DNA of 36,835 nt from Pseudomonadota bacterium (GCA_018261615.1 JAGTSE010000042.1:1-36835); one strand, 5' to 3'; positions 23,866 to 33,012 are shown, counted from the first letter of the stretch. Made by a program: numbers and translations. The notes: generated from the sequence alone by a model not told the origin.

Positions 23866-23961
23866 GGCAAAGTTTTCCTTATCGCGGTTATAAGCGCCGC
23901 CCGGTGCCTGTTTTGCCACGCGGCAGATAACCTGTGCGAAAGCAAGAACAGAGGACGGATG

Positions 23962-24486
23962 ATGGAAATTATTGAGGCAGAAGAACAACATCTGCGCGCG
24001 ATTACACAGATATATGCTTACCATGTGACGCAGGGGAACGCCACTTTTGAGACCGAAGCGCCGGATATCGACGAGATGCGCGCAAGGCTTAAGAAAATCC
24101 GCCTTGCCGGATTGCCGTGGTTTGTTGCCGTGCAGGATGGTGAGGTTCGGGGATATTGCTATCTCTCCCGCTACCGTGAGCGCCGAGCCTACCAGTATAC
24201 ACTGGAGGATTCCATCTACATTGATGAGGCGTTTCGTCGCCAGGGCGCGGGCAAAGCGCTGCTCGCCCGCGCCCTGGCATGGGCAGAAACGCAGGGCTAC
24301 CGGCAACTGATTGCCAACGTCGGCAACAGCGAAAACGAAGGTTCGTTACGGCTGCACAGCCGCGCCGGATTTGTGGTGATCGGCACGCTCAAAAGCGTAG
24401 GTATGAAGCACGGGCGCTGGCTGGATACCGTGCTGATGCAGCGCCCGTTGGGGGAAGGGGATTTCACATTGCCACAGGCCAGCTAA
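23962..24486 (+). CDS. GNAT acetyltransferase, phosphinothricin/MddA-like
   Basis: A 174-residue N-acetyltransferase using acetyl-CoA. Residues 80-115 (YQYTLEDSIYIDEAFRRQGAGKALLARAL, here split for brevity) contain the Q-x-x-G-x-A/G CoA-pyrophosphate loop, and late SVGMKHGRWLD is typical of the phosphinothricin/methionine-sulfoximine acetylating subgroup (E. coli MnaT, Salmonella MddA). A natural role in protecting against glutamine-synthetase inhibitors or in acetylating amino acids is plausible. A second ATG (23959) is only three bases upstream; spacing to GAGGA favours 23962. Confidence 0.9.
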   Translation: MEIIEAEEQHLRAITQIYAYHVTQGNATFETEAPDIDEMRARLKKIRLAGLPWFVAVQDGEVRGYCYLSRYRERRAYQYTLEDSIYIDEAFRRQGAGKALLARALAWAETQGYRQLIANVGNSENEGSLRLHSRAGFVVIGTLKSVGMKHGRWLDTVLMQRPLGEGDFTLPQAS

Positions 24487-24501
24487 GTGCGGCATAGCGG
24501 G

Positions 24502-25905
24502 CTATGCCAGTTCCTGCTGCGTGACGAGACTTTCAAACCAGCTCAGTTCTGCCATTTTGCCGCTATACCACTGCTCGCAGAACGCGCTGCCGAGATGTTC
24601 TGCCAGATAGCTATTCTGGCGAAACATCTCCAGCGCCGGTTGCTGGAACAGCGGTAATGTGGGCGCGGTGTGGGTGAAATTCGCCAGCGTATCGTCATCG
24701 ACTCGCTCCAGACCGTACAAGATACCGCTGAGGATGGCGGCCATCACCAGATAGGGGTTGGCATCCGCGCCTGCGAGGCGATATTCGATGCGCCGGTTGT
24801 GGGCGTCGGAGCAGGGGATGCGCAAGGCGGCGTTGCGTTTGTTGTAGCCCCATGAATGAAAGAGCGGTTCGCTGAGGTTCTTACGTAAACGGCGGAATCC
24901 GTTAACCCCAGGCGCCATAATTGCCATCGATGCAGGCATCAGTTCCAGCATCCCGGCCAGCGAGAGGCGCACCATGTCGTTGAGCTCCTCTGCGGGACTG
25001 GCGAAAACATTTTCACCGTGAATGTCATTGAGGCTGATATGGAAATGCAGGCCGTTACCCGCCAACCCGGAGAAGGGCTTAGCCATAAAGTTTGCCTGAA
25101 AGCCAAATTTACCGGCCACCGTGTCGGTGAGCCGACGCAGCGCCAGGATCTGTTCGCAGGCTTCCACAACATGAGGCGAGTGGGGCATATTCAGTTCGAA
25201 CTGTCCGGCTTCGGCTTCACTCACCACGCCGGAGAGCGCAAGCCGCTGTGCTGTCGCCAGACTTTCCAGCTCTTCAATAAACGCCGAGTAGGTGGAGGGC
25301 ACCGCCATATGAAAACAGCCCTGCGGACGGGATTTTGCGGCGGCAGGGTCAACAAGGTAAAACTCAATTTCAGGGGCGATGACCGGATAGAGGCCGTGGT
25401 AATGAAACTGGCGCAGCACATTTTGCAGGATTGCCGCCGGTTCCAGCGCATAAGGCCGGTTGTTTTCATCAAGCATGGTTAACAACAGCTGTGCATTATG
25501 CTGCGGGTTGTGGGCTCCGGGTCGCAGTGTTCCGGGAACGGGCAGACATAAATTATCCGGTTCTTCGTTAATCAGCGTATCGGATGAGATTATTTTCCCT
25601 TCGCGATCCATGGCGTAAACAGATTGCGGGAAATAACATCCTTTGCTTATGGAAAATAAATTATCTACGGAGACTCTTTTTCCCCTGAATATGCCATGCG
25701 TATCGTTCAGATAAATATCTACATGCTTTGTTTCAGGATAACGGTTCAGGTAGTCTTTTATTTCGTCAGTAACGGTTTCCTGCAATTGGCTGATTTCACT
25801 ATTCCTTTCTGTTCCGTCAGATGGAATCGACAGCGCCGGAATGGGCATGGAAGTAAACAGTGTGCGGATATTTTTCAGCAGTGGAATAGTCATCAACGAG
25901 TTCAT
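24502..25905 (-). CDS. Glutamine-synthetase-like ligase (PuuA type)
   Basis: A 467-residue member of the gamma-glutamyl-amine ligase branch of the glutamine synthetase family. FRGKR near residue 75, APEIEFYLVD (metal Glu), AEAGQFELNM, GNGLHFHISLN (metal/ammonium-loop His) and AGADANPYLVMAAILSG are intact. E. coli PuuA (gamma-glutamylputrescine synthetase, 472 residues) is the nearest match I can recognise, but the N-terminal 35 residues differ. It ends 16 bases after the convergent GNAT gene. Probably joins glutamate to an amine with ATP. It is not next to other puu genes, so polyamine use is uncertain. Confidence 0.85.
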   Translation of the reverse strand: MNSLMTIPLLKNIRTLFTSMPIPALSIPSDGTERNSEISQLQETVTDEIKDYLNRYPETKHVDIYLNDTHGIFRGKRVSVDNLFSISKGCYFPQSVYAMDREGKIISSDTLINEEPDNLCLPVPGTLRPGAHNPQHNAQLLLTMLDENNRPYALEPAAILQNVLRQFHYHGLYPVIAPEIEFYLVDPAAAKSRPQGCFHMAVPSTYSAFIEELESLATAQRLALSGVVSEAEAGQFELNMPHSPHVVEACEQILALRRLTDTVAGKFGFQANFMAKPFSGLAGNGLHFHISLNDIHGENVFASPAEELNDMVRLSLAGMLELMPASMAIMAPGVNGFRRLRKNLSEPLFHSWGYNKRNAALRIPCSDAHNRRIEYRLAGADANPYLVMAAILSGILYGLERVDDDTLANFTHTAPTLPLFQQPALEMFRQNSYLAEHLGSAFCEQWYSGKMAELSWFESLVTQQELA

Positions 25906-26197
25906 GGTGTTCTTTCTGTCAGGCCTTGCGGCGATGAACTCAGCATAAAAGAGCCATTTTTATTTTGATATAAATGCCGCGTAAAAAGAAAATACGCGGC
26001 AGTAAAAATACTATAAAAACAGCGTCGTTAAAGCGTTGCCGACATGATGCGCAGCAGCGATGGCAAAGCGAAATGCCGCAAAAAATAGCAGCAGATGTCG
26101 TCATCTGTTAAGCCGTTTTTCTTACATTTTTCACAACAATTCTACAGCAGATCGGTTACACTCGCAGTACAGAAAAGCCACATGACAGGAGGTTTCT

Positions 26198-26458
26198 ATG
26201 TTGGAAAAACTGCGTACCCGCGAGGGGAAAAAATTTATCACGGCGGTGGTGATTGTGTTTCTGATTGCCGTCAGCGTGATCTCGAAAGCCGCCTTCGAGG
26301 GCGTGGAAGAACAGTACAATATGCCGATGGAAACGTGGACCACCTCGATGTTTATCATCCAGGGCGCCTGGGTGGCGATTTACAGCCTGATGTTTACCAT
26401 TATTGGCTCGCTGCCCTTTGGGTTTTACTTCCTCGGCCCGAAAGACGACAAAGGCTAA
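26198..26458 (+). CDS. Small membrane protein with two helices
   Basis: An 86-residue protein starting at ATG 26198 with a strong ribosome site CAGGAGG. Hydrophobic stretches at about 14-30 and 50-78 probably span the inner membrane, with a negatively charged connecting part (FEGVEEQYNMP). The C terminus is charged. I do not recognise the family or function. The 292 bases upstream hold AT-rich promoter DNA between it and the GS-like gene. Confidence 0.7.
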   Translation: MLEKLRTREGKKFITAVVIVFLIAVSVISKAAFEGVEEQYNMPMETWTTSMFIIQGAWVAIYSLMFTIIGSLPFGFYFLGPKDDKG

Positions 26459-26548
26459 CGCTCTCCGCCCTGCCGCATGTGGCGGGGCGTAGCAATTTGC
26501 ACAAAGCGTGCAGCAGTTCCGGCTGGAAGCGTAACGCCGTTGGCCGCG

Positions 26549-26935
26549 CTATTTGGCAACCAGTTCGATGCGGTTACTGTCCGGATCGAGGATCACCGCT
26601 TCATAAAAACCATCACCAGTCCATCTTGCCGGGCTGGCGAGTTTATCCTGTTGGCGCGCTTTTTCTGCCAGCGCATCCACGGTTTCGACGCTGCCAACGG
26701 TAATGGCGATATGCGCCCAGCCGACAAATTCCGGGTTTGCTGGCGCATCGGCCAGTTCCGGCAGCGTCATCAGTTCAATCGTCGGGCCATCTTTTAGCGA
26801 GATAAAGTACGAGGCGAAACCCGCGCGATTTTTACTGACATATTTTTCATTACTGGTGGCGGAAAAAAAGTCGCGCCAGAACGTTCGCTGGGCATCGAGG
26901 TTACGCGTCCAGAGCGCGACGTGGGCGATTTTCAT
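26549..26935 (-). CDS. VOC/glyoxalase-family protein
   Basis: A 128-residue vicinal-oxygen-chelate protein, comprising two repeats. KIAHVALWTRNLDAQRTFWRDFF is the N-terminal module (His5 is a metal ligand), WAHIAITV carries the middle His, and VILDPDSNRIELV is the terminal Glu strand. All four usual metal-site positions are occupied, so lyase, isomerase or dioxygenase activity is possible. Start ATG 26935 follows AAGGAGA. Convergent with the upstream small membrane gene and divergent from pheP. The specific substrate is unknown. Confidence 0.88.
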   Translation of the reverse strand: MKIAHVALWTRNLDAQRTFWRDFFSATSNEKYVSKNRAGFASYFISLKDGPTIELMTLPELADAPANPEFVGWAHIAITVGSVETVDALAEKARQQDKLASPARWTGDGFYEAVILDPDSNRIELVAK

Positions 26936-27081
26936 TATTATCTCCTTGAACGGGTGTAGTAGTAAGCATTGATAATATGACGGTTTGCGTTGTTTATCCT
27001 TCCTCTCTTTTCCATTTCTTGCCAGCCCCGACCTGAGATGTTAAAAGGTGCCCCTTCTATAAAACCAGAAAGGGGAAGGAC

Positions 27082-28494
27082 GTGAAAAACGCGTCACAGG
27101 CAGCGGGTAAGGTAACCGATGCCGGGCCGGAAACAGGGCCGACACTACAACGGGGATTAAAAAACCGTCATATTCAGTTAATTGCGCTGGGCGGCGCGAT
27201 TGGTACCGGGCTGTTCCTTGGTATCGGTCCGGCGATTCAGATGGCTGGGCCAGCCGTGCTGCTGGGTTACGGCATCGCCGGGATTATCGCTTTCCTGATC
27301 ATGCGCCAGCTTGGCGAAATGGTGGTAGAAGAGCCGGTTTCTGGTTCATTTTCGCACTTTGCCTATAAATACTGGGGGCCATTTGCCGGTTTCCTCTCTG
27401 GCTGGAACTATTGGGCAATGTTTGTGCTGGTAGGTATGGCCGAGCTGACCGCCGCCGGGATTTATATGCAGTACTGGTTCCCGCAGGTGCCGACCTGGAT
27501 TTGGGCTGCTGCGTTCTTTGTCATTATCAACGCCATCAACCTGGTGAACGTGCGCTTGTATGGCGAAACCGAGTTCTGGTTTGCGCTGATCAAAGTGATT
27601 GCCATCATCGGCATGATCGCTTTTGGCCTGTGGATGCTGTTTACCGGCCACGGCGGCGAACGCGCCAGCTTCGATAATCTCTGGCGTTACAACGGCTTTT
27701 TCGCCACCGGCTGGCATGGGCTTATTCTCGCGCTGGCGGTGATTATGTTCTCTTTCGGCGGTCTGGAGCTAATTGGCATCACCGCCGCCGAGGCCAGCGA
27801 GCCGCACACCACTATTCCGAAAGCGGTAAATCAGGTGGTGTACCGCATTTTGCTGTTCTATATCGGTTCGCTGGTGGTGCTGCTGGCGCTTTATCCGTGG
27901 ATTGATGTCAAAGCGAATAGCAGCCCGTTCGTGATGATTTTCCACGATCTAGACAGCAATCTGGTCGCTTCTGCGCTGAACTTCGTGATTCTGGTGGCTT
28001 CTCTGTCGGTGTATAACAGCGGAGTTTATTCTAACAGCCGTATGCTGTTTGGCCTCTCTGTGCAGGGTAACGCGCCTGTGTTTCTGACCCGCGTCAGCCG
28101 TCGCGGCGTGCCGATCAACTCGCTGTTTCTCTCGGCGGCCATCACGTCGCTGGTGGTGCTGGTGAACTATTTGCTGCCGCAAAAAGCGTTCGGCATGCTG
28201 ATGGCGCTGGTGGTGGCGACACTGCTGCTGAACTGGATCATGATTTCGCTGGCGCACCTGAAGTTCCGCGCCGCGATGCGCCGTAAAGGGCGCGATCCGC
28301 AGTTCAAAGCGCTGATCTTCCCGGCTGGCAACTATCTGTGTATCGGTTTTATGCTGATGATCCTCGTGTTGATGTACACCATGGAGGATATGCGCCTGTC
28401 AGCCCTGCTGCTGCCAGTGTGGGTCGTATTCCTGTTCGTGGCTTTCAAGCTGCTGCGTCGCGCGCCTCAGCGCGGGATTACGCGAACTTGCTGA
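27082..28494 (+). CDS. pheP: Phenylalanine-specific permease
   Basis: A 470-residue amino-acid/proton symporter of the AAT family with 12 membrane helices. The N terminus has NRHIQLIALGGAIGTGLFLG and EEPVSGSFSHFAYKYWGPF, and the interior SFGGLELIGITAAEA; these closely follow E. coli PheP. It begins with GTG 27082, as expected for PheP, after AGGGGAAGGA. The only noted difference is a longer, basic C terminus (PQRGITRTC). It has its own promoter region (26936-27081). In E. coli it sits near ybdF/ybdJ; here it shares the window with both. Confidence 0.95.
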   Translation: MKNASQAAGKVTDAGPETGPTLQRGLKNRHIQLIALGGAIGTGLFLGIGPAIQMAGPAVLLGYGIAGIIAFLIMRQLGEMVVEEPVSGSFSHFAYKYWGPFAGFLSGWNYWAMFVLVGMAELTAAGIYMQYWFPQVPTWIWAAAFFVIINAINLVNVRLYGETEFWFALIKVIAIIGMIAFGLWMLFTGHGGERASFDNLWRYNGFFATGWHGLILALAVIMFSFGGLELIGITAAEASEPHTTIPKAVNQVVYRILLFYIGSLVVLLALYPWIDVKANSSPFVMIFHDLDSNLVASALNFVILVASLSVYNSGVYSNSRMLFGLSVQGNAPVFLTRVSRRGVPINSLFLSAAITSLVVLVNYLLPQKAFGMLMALVVATLLLNWIMISLAHLKFRAAMRRKGRDPQFKALIFPAGNYLCIGFMLMILVLMYTMEDMRLSALLLPVWVVFLFVAFKLLRRAPQRGITRTC

Positions 28495-28640
28495 ATTCCA
28501 TTGATCACCCTGACGTAATATCAGAAAGCGTAATGATGGACTGGCGTTATATTTCCCGCGCCAGCACCTGCTATTTCAGGCATGATAACGAGAAATTTCG
28601 CCAGCTGTCCGTGCTGGCTTTTTTATTGCTCTGGAGCTGA

Positions 28641-28820
28641 CATGACCCGGCAACGACAAGCCGACCTCTTCCTCGTTCTGACCACGATGATTGCCGCCTC
28701 CCTCTGGTAAGGCGAGCGTCTACCTTTGCAAATGCAAAAGTTATCGGCGGAGTGCTGATCCTGCTTGCGCAGATCTGGTTCCGCTGGCGTATGGTGTCGC
28801 GCCTGCCTTCAAAGGTGTAA
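28641..28820 (+). pseudogene. EamA/DMT exporter gene with internal deletion
   Basis: The first 23 codons (MTRQRQADLFLVLTTMIAAS and on to a TAG-like TAA near 28710) are the start of a drug/metabolite exporter of the EamA family. From about 28730 a different frame reads NAKVIGGVLILLAQIWFRWR to TAA at 28820, the family's last helix and basic tail. Roughly 220 codons between the two ends are missing. A ribosome site GGAGCTGAC precedes ATG 28641. Confidence 0.7.
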
Positions 28821-29606
28821 CGTTCCTGCTAGTACCGTATGTGCCGCGCCGCTCATCAGCACGCGGCCATCATCGGTGCAGTGAAGCGCCAGTACGCCGC
28901 CGCGCCGTGATGCCTGGTAAGCGGTAAGCGAGCGCTTACCCAGGCGTTCTGACCAGTATGCTGCCAGCGCGCAGTGCGCCGAGCCGGTGACCGGATCTTC
29001 ATTGACGCCAACCCACGGCGCGAAGTAACGCGACAGTACATCATATTCCCCATCGCCTGGCGCGGTAACGGCCACACCGCGCCCCGGTAGTGCACCCAGT
29101 GCCTGGAAGTCGGGCTGCAATGTCCGAACGATCTGCGCATCATCAACCACCAGCAGTTGTTTGGGGCCAAATAGGCCGTAATCACGCACTTGCGCGCGCT
29201 CCAGCCCCAGTGCATCAAGTAATGCCGGTGGCGCTGCGCTGTGCAGTTGCGGGGTGAGTAACGGGAAATCGAGCTGGGTACTCTCTGCGCCGAGCGTGGC
29301 GGATAGCGGGCCGGAGAGCGTCTGAAAAGTAATTGTTTCACCCGCTTGCAGCAGCCCGGTCTGGCGCAGGATATGCGCCGTCGCCAGCGTACCGTGCCCG
29401 CACAAATCCACTTCGGCCTGCGGTGTAAACCAGCGCAGGTTGTTATCGGCAAGATTGAGAAACGCCGTTTCCGACACCGCCATCTCATCGGCAATCTGCT
29501 GCATTAACCTGCTCTCCAGCCCATGTGGCGTGATGCATACTCCCGCCGGGTTGCCGGAAAAAGGACGCGCACTGAACGCGTCCACCTGATAAATATCGAG
29601 TTCCAC
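28809..29606 (-). CDS. PhzF-family isomerase/epimerase-like protein
   Basis: A 265-residue protein of the PhzF/YddE fold. The N terminus is ELDIYQVDAFSARPFSGNPAG. The catalytic Glu of the family is Glu46 in VSETAFL. Close to the end, EDPVTGSAHCALAAYW with the Gly-Ser pair completes the pseudo-symmetric active site. GTG 29606, preceded by AAAGGAG, gives the correct family N terminus; the frame upstream to 29687 overlaps the MFS gene and is not used. The stop overlaps the EamA remnant by 12 bases. Family members isomerise aromatic or small acids; the substrate here is unknown. It could be co-transcribed with the exporter upstream. Confidence 0.93.
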   Translation of the reverse strand: MELDIYQVDAFSARPFSGNPAGVCITPHGLESRLMQQIADEMAVSETAFLNLADNNLRWFTPQAEVDLCGHGTLATAHILRQTGLLQAGETITFQTLSGPLSATLGAESTQLDFPLLTPQLHSAAPPALLDALGLERAQVRDYGLFGPKQLLVVDDAQIVRTLQPDFQALGALPGRGVAVTAPGDGEYDVLSRYFAPWVGVNEDPVTGSAHCALAAYWSERLGKRSLTAYQASRRGGVLALHCTDDGRVLMSGAAHTVLAGTLHL

Positions 29607-29671
29607 CGCTTCGCTCCTTTCGTAACAAAATGATAACACTACCCCCGTTTCGCGATAACGGATAGTGTTCT

Positions 29672-31090
29672 TTAGCTGGCCGGACAACGGTGAGCCAGTT
29701 GCTGGCGCGCACTGACTGCCGCTGCTGCCAGTAGCAGCATCATTACCACTTCTGTCACCAGAAAACCGCTCAGCGCGGTGTTGTAATTGCCGTGTGACTG
29801 ACCTACCAGATAGAGAAATACGCAGCCAAGCGCGGCTGGCCCGAGACCAAGTGTCGCCTGCTGCAGCGTGCTGAGCAACGCGCTGCCAGCGCCCGCATCC
29901 TGCGTGGTGATATCCCGCATTCCGATGCGGTAAAAGCTGTTCACAATCAGCGCCTGGCCGTAGCCAATGAGCGCGGTGGAAGGCGCCAGCGCCAGCACGC
30001 CGACCATCCGCCCGGAGAGTTGTAACGTGGCAATCAGCGCCAGCAGGCCGCTCACCTGAATGACCAGCCCGGTTAGTAAAATCGTACGCATGCTGTAACG
30101 GGCAATCAGCTTCGGCGCATACCAGGCGGAGATAAAATAGGCGATACCGAGCGCCACAAAGCTGTTACCGGACTGGTACGGCGTCATTCCCATGCCCGTC
30201 TGCAACGTCAGTGCCATGCAGAACATAAAGCCGGACCACGCGGTGAAAAACAGCAGCGCAATCAGCAGACCAAAACGAACGCTGTGCAGCTTAAGTAGAT
30301 GTGGCGGTACCAGCGGAACCAGACCGGCGCGCTGTTGTTGCAAGGCGCTGGTACGCATCCACAGAGCCAGTGGGAACAGCGCCAGCAGTGCGGCCTGCGT
30401 CGGCCACGGCCAGTGCAGTTCCGGGCCGAGCGCCAGCGGGAACAGCAGGCAGCAGAGGATTAGCGCCAGTGTGAAAGTACCTTGCCAGTCAATACGCGTC
30501 CGGGTGTCGCTGCGCGTCTCCGGCAGGTAGCGGTTTAGTGCCAGTACCAGCAAGCAAATCGGTACGTTGATAAAGAAGGCGTTGCGCCAGCCCAGCCCGG
30601 CGATATCAGCCGATACCAGCCAGCCGCCGCACATCTGGCCAATAATGAATGACACGCCGCCAATACCGCCATACAGACTAATGGCGCGGGCATGCGCGGT
30701 GCCTTTTAACGTGACATGCAAGGTGGCGAGAATTTGCGGCACGATCAGCGCTGCGCCGATGCCTTGCAACGTGCGGGCGGCCAACAGTACGGAGACGGAA
30801 TTCGCCAGGCCGCACAGCAGCGAGGCGAGGCCGAAGAGCGCGACGCCCCCTAAAAACAGGCGCTTGCGCCCAAAGTTATCGCCCAGCTTACTGCCCATCG
30901 CCAGACAGACGGCAAACGCCACGCCATACAGGGCAACAATCAACGCCAGTTGGGTAGCGCTGGTGTGCAACGACTGGGTGATCGAATCGAGCGCAACGTT
31001 AGTGATTGAAGTATCTATCTGGGGCAACATTTGCCCGGTCAGCAGAAGGATCAGGCCTGCCCGGCCTGGTGAAACAGCAGACGTTTTCAT
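29672..31090 (-). CDS. MFS drug exporter, DHA2 (14-helix) family
   Basis: A 472-residue proton-driven exporter with about 13-14 membrane segments. The motif TSITNVALDSI (helix 1, usual in DHA2) and the A motif GSKLGDNFGRKRLFL between helices 2 and 3 are clear; GIGGVSFIIGQMCGGWLV is the antiporter motif C. The start ATG 31090 follows GGAGTCACC. It is divergent from a MmyB-like regulator, 109 bases away, with a palindromic operator between, so drug- or metabolite-inducible expression is likely. The PhzF gene follows it in the same direction. Confidence 0.93.
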   Translation of the reverse strand: MKTSAVSPGRAGLILLLTGQMLPQIDTSITNVALDSITQSLHTSATQLALIVALYGVAFAVCLAMGSKLGDNFGRKRLFLGGVALFGLASLLCGLANSVSVLLAARTLQGIGAALIVPQILATLHVTLKGTAHARAISLYGGIGGVSFIIGQMCGGWLVSADIAGLGWRNAFFINVPICLLVLALNRYLPETRSDTRTRIDWQGTFTLALILCCLLFPLALGPELHWPWPTQAALLALFPLALWMRTSALQQQRAGLVPLVPPHLLKLHSVRFGLLIALLFFTAWSGFMFCMALTLQTGMGMTPYQSGNSFVALGIAYFISAWYAPKLIARYSMRTILLTGLVIQVSGLLALIATLQLSGRMVGVLALAPSTALIGYGQALIVNSFYRIGMRDITTQDAGAGSALLSTLQQATLGLGPAALGCVFLYLVGQSHGNYNTALSGFLVTEVVMMLLLAAAAVSARQQLAHRCPAS

Positions 31091-31148
31091 GGTGACTCCA
31101 TTGCGTCATTCATCAGATAGACGTAGCATCACCGATTAGAAAAACGGG

Positions 31149-31172
31149 TACCAGTTCTTACGTATACTGGTA
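31149..31172. promoter_or_regulatory. Palindromic operator between exporter and regulator
   Basis: TACCAGT (31149-31155) and ACTGGTA (31166-31172) are perfect inverted repeats with a 10-base spacer, centred in the 109-base gap between the divergent exporter and the MmyB-like regulator. Probably the binding site of that regulator. Confidence 0.6.
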
Positions 31173-31198
31173 TTGGCACTACTATGCTGGAGAGTGTA

Positions 31199-32071
31199 AT
31201 GACGCTGATGAGCGATCGGATGGTGGATGTGACCATCCAGGATGAAAACCGCAAACAGCTCGGCGCATTTTTACGCGCCCGTCGGGAGAGTCTAGATCCA
31301 CAGCGTCTGGGGCTGCCGCGCAGCGGTCGGCGGCGCACGCCAGGGCTGCGACGGGAAGAAGTAGCGCTGCTGGCCGATGTTGGCGTCACCTGGTATACCT
31401 GGCTGGAGCAGGGACGGGATGTGAACCCTTCGTCAGCGGTTTTACAGGCCATTGCCAGCGCGTTGCAGTGTTCTCCCACCGAAACTCGGCACCTGTTTTT
31501 ACTCGCCGGATTAACGCCTGCCGAAACGCTGAATGTGCCGCAATGCGAGGGAATTAGCGAGGGCACGCGCCGTCTGCTGGATAGCCTGCTGCCGCAACCA
31601 GCCAGCATTCAGAAACCCAATTTTGATATTGTGGCGTGGAACGTTGCTTTTGAGCGCCTGATGGGGGTTAAATTCGGTGAAATCCCCGAAGATGAGCGCA
31701 ATTGCATCTATCTTTATCTCACGCATCCGCAGTGGCGAAGCCGTCTTGGCAGCGATGACAGTGTATTGCAGACATTTGTGGCCTATTTTCGTGCGGCGAT
31801 GGCGGAGCACCGTGGCGATCCGTTATGGGAAGCGAAGCTGGCGCGCTTTTGCGCGGCGTCCAGCGAGTTTGCCACGCTGTGGCGGAAATATCTGGATGTG
31901 CGCGGCGTGGAAAATAAGCTGAAACTGTTTACCCATCCGCAGCTGGGAGAGTTTACCTTACAGCAAATGTACTGGTACTCAGCACCGCGTAACGGTTCGC
32001 GGCTGCTGGTTTATCTGCCGGTGGATGCGCCGGGTGAGCGAGCGCTTAGCTGGCTGGCTGAGAACGTGTAG
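31199..32071 (+). CDS. HTH regulator with MmyB-like ligand domain
   Basis: A 290-residue regulator. Residues about 15-85 form an XRE-type helix-turn-helix (QLGAFLRARRE, REEVALLADVGVTWYTWLEQGRD). The rest is a PAS-like MmyB ligand-binding domain (ending LVYLPVDAPGERALSWL). These proteins often repress divergent exporter or redox genes. ATG 31199 is preferred because GGAGAG is four bases upstream; 31184 and 31208 are alternatives. It overlaps the convergent ybdF stop by 26 bases. The effector is unknown. Confidence 0.9.
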   Translation: MTLMSDRMVDVTIQDENRKQLGAFLRARRESLDPQRLGLPRSGRRRTPGLRREEVALLADVGVTWYTWLEQGRDVNPSSAVLQAIASALQCSPTETRHLFLLAGLTPAETLNVPQCEGISEGTRRLLDSLLPQPASIQKPNFDIVAWNVAFERLMGVKFGEIPEDERNCIYLYLTHPQWRSRLGSDDSVLQTFVAYFRAAMAEHRGDPLWEAKLARFCAASSEFATLWRKYLDVRGVENKLKLFTHPQLGEFTLQQMYWYSAPRNGSRLLVYLPVDAPGERALSWLAENV

Positions 32072-32432
32072 GGCGCAGTCGCTGCTGCTCTTTACGCGAA
32101 AGACCGTCCACCACCCGATCCCACGACGTCTGAATCAGCGAGGCAAGCAGCGATTCGTCGATCTCTTCCCCCGCATAGACGGAAATCCAGTGTTTTTTGT
32201 TCATGTGATACCCCGGTTCAATACTGGGGTAGATTTGCTGGTTGAGTAGGGCGGTTTGCGGCTCTGCTTTCAGGTTCACTACTGGCCTGCCACGGGCGGT
32301 GGCGGTGAGCATAAAAATCTTGCCGCATACTTTGAACACATCATATTCCGGGCCAAATGGCCAGCAGTGCTCGGTAAACGGCATCTCAAGCGCAATACGG
32401 TGCGCGCAGGCCTGCAATGTTTTACTGTCCAT
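32046..32432 (-). CDS. ybdF: MmcQ/YjbR-like protein YbdF
   Basis: A 128-residue cytosolic protein of the MmcQ/YjbR (DUF419) family. FGPEYDVFKVCGKIFML and YHMNKKHWISV are typical of the CyaY-like fold. In Salmonella and E. coli ybdF lies beside ramR or nfsB respectively, and here its start overlaps the ramR stop by 11 bases, supporting the name. The function in E. coli is unknown. The tail converges with the MmyB-like regulator gene. Confidence 0.88.
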   Translation of the reverse strand: MDSKTLQACAHRIALEMPFTEHCWPFGPEYDVFKVCGKIFMLTATARGRPVVNLKAEPQTALLNQQIYPSIEPGYHMNKKHWISVYAGEEIDESLLASLIQTSWDRVVDGLSRKEQQRLRPTRSQPAS

Positions 32433-33012
32433 CTATCCCCTCAGCCATGAGTGCGCGCCACATCGCTTCAAAACCGAGGCGTTTGATCTCTTTGGTGCGC
32501 GAGGGATCGCGGCTGGCAAAGGTGATGGTGGTATCCGCCAACGTCAGGAAAATGGCATCGCCAAACGGCGCAAATTTGCCGTCGAGAAAAACCGGCAATA
32601 CCGAGCGATGGCAGAGCTCGTGCAGCTCCGGAAAGATATCGGTAACCTGCTGGCGGGTTTCCGGGCGCAGTTTTTCGCTGACGGAAATTTGCCGCACTGC
32701 GCAGTGGCCGTTGGGGTGACGAATTCCCCAATCGATATAGCTGTCCCAGACTGAATGCGTATGCACTTTCGGATCGTTGATGGTGCGATCGAAGTTCTCC
32801 AGCATGGTGCCGCACAGATCAGTTTTCAGATGCAGGTAAAGTGCGTTCAGCAGGTCGTCTTTGGTGGCGAAGTAGCGAAACAGCGTCCCCTCCGCAACTC
32901 CCGCATTGCGGGCTATTAAAGCGGTGGAAGCGGCGATCCCGGACTGCGCGATAGCTTCGGTTGCTGCTTCCAGTAACGCTTGCTTTTTGTCTTCACTCTT
33001 TGGACGAGCCAC
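32422..33012 (-). CDS. ramR: TetR-family repressor RamR
   Basis: A 196-residue regulator starting at GTG 33012, which gives the family N terminus ARPKSEDKKQALLEAAT; ATG 33027 is an alternative. The helix-turn-helix ends with AEGTLFRYFATKDDLLNALY. It is divergent from romA-ramA, and the intergenic operator matches the known RamR site. RamR represses ramA and is released by bile salts, berberine and similar ligands. The second domain differs notably from Salmonella RamR, but the length is standard and the gene intact, so ramA should be inducible rather than constitutive. Confidence 0.93.
   Translation of the reverse strand: MARPKSEDKKQALLEAATEAIAQSGIAASTALIARNAGVAEGTLFRYFATKDDLLNALYLHLKTDLCGTMLENFDRTINDPKVHTHSVWDSYIDWGIRHPNGHCAVRQISVSEKLRPETRQQVTDIFPELHELCHRSVLPVFLDGKFAPFGDAIFLTLADTTITFASRDPSRTKEIKRLGFEAMWRALMAEGIDGQ

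Noticed and set aside
23866..24306. Upstream extension of the LysR frame
   Set aside because: It would overlap the GNAT gene on the other strand and has no LysR similarity; the family N terminus starts at 23865.
29607..29687. Upstream extension of the PhzF frame
   Set aside because: It overlaps the exporter's end and lacks similarity; GTG 29606 has a strong ribosome site.
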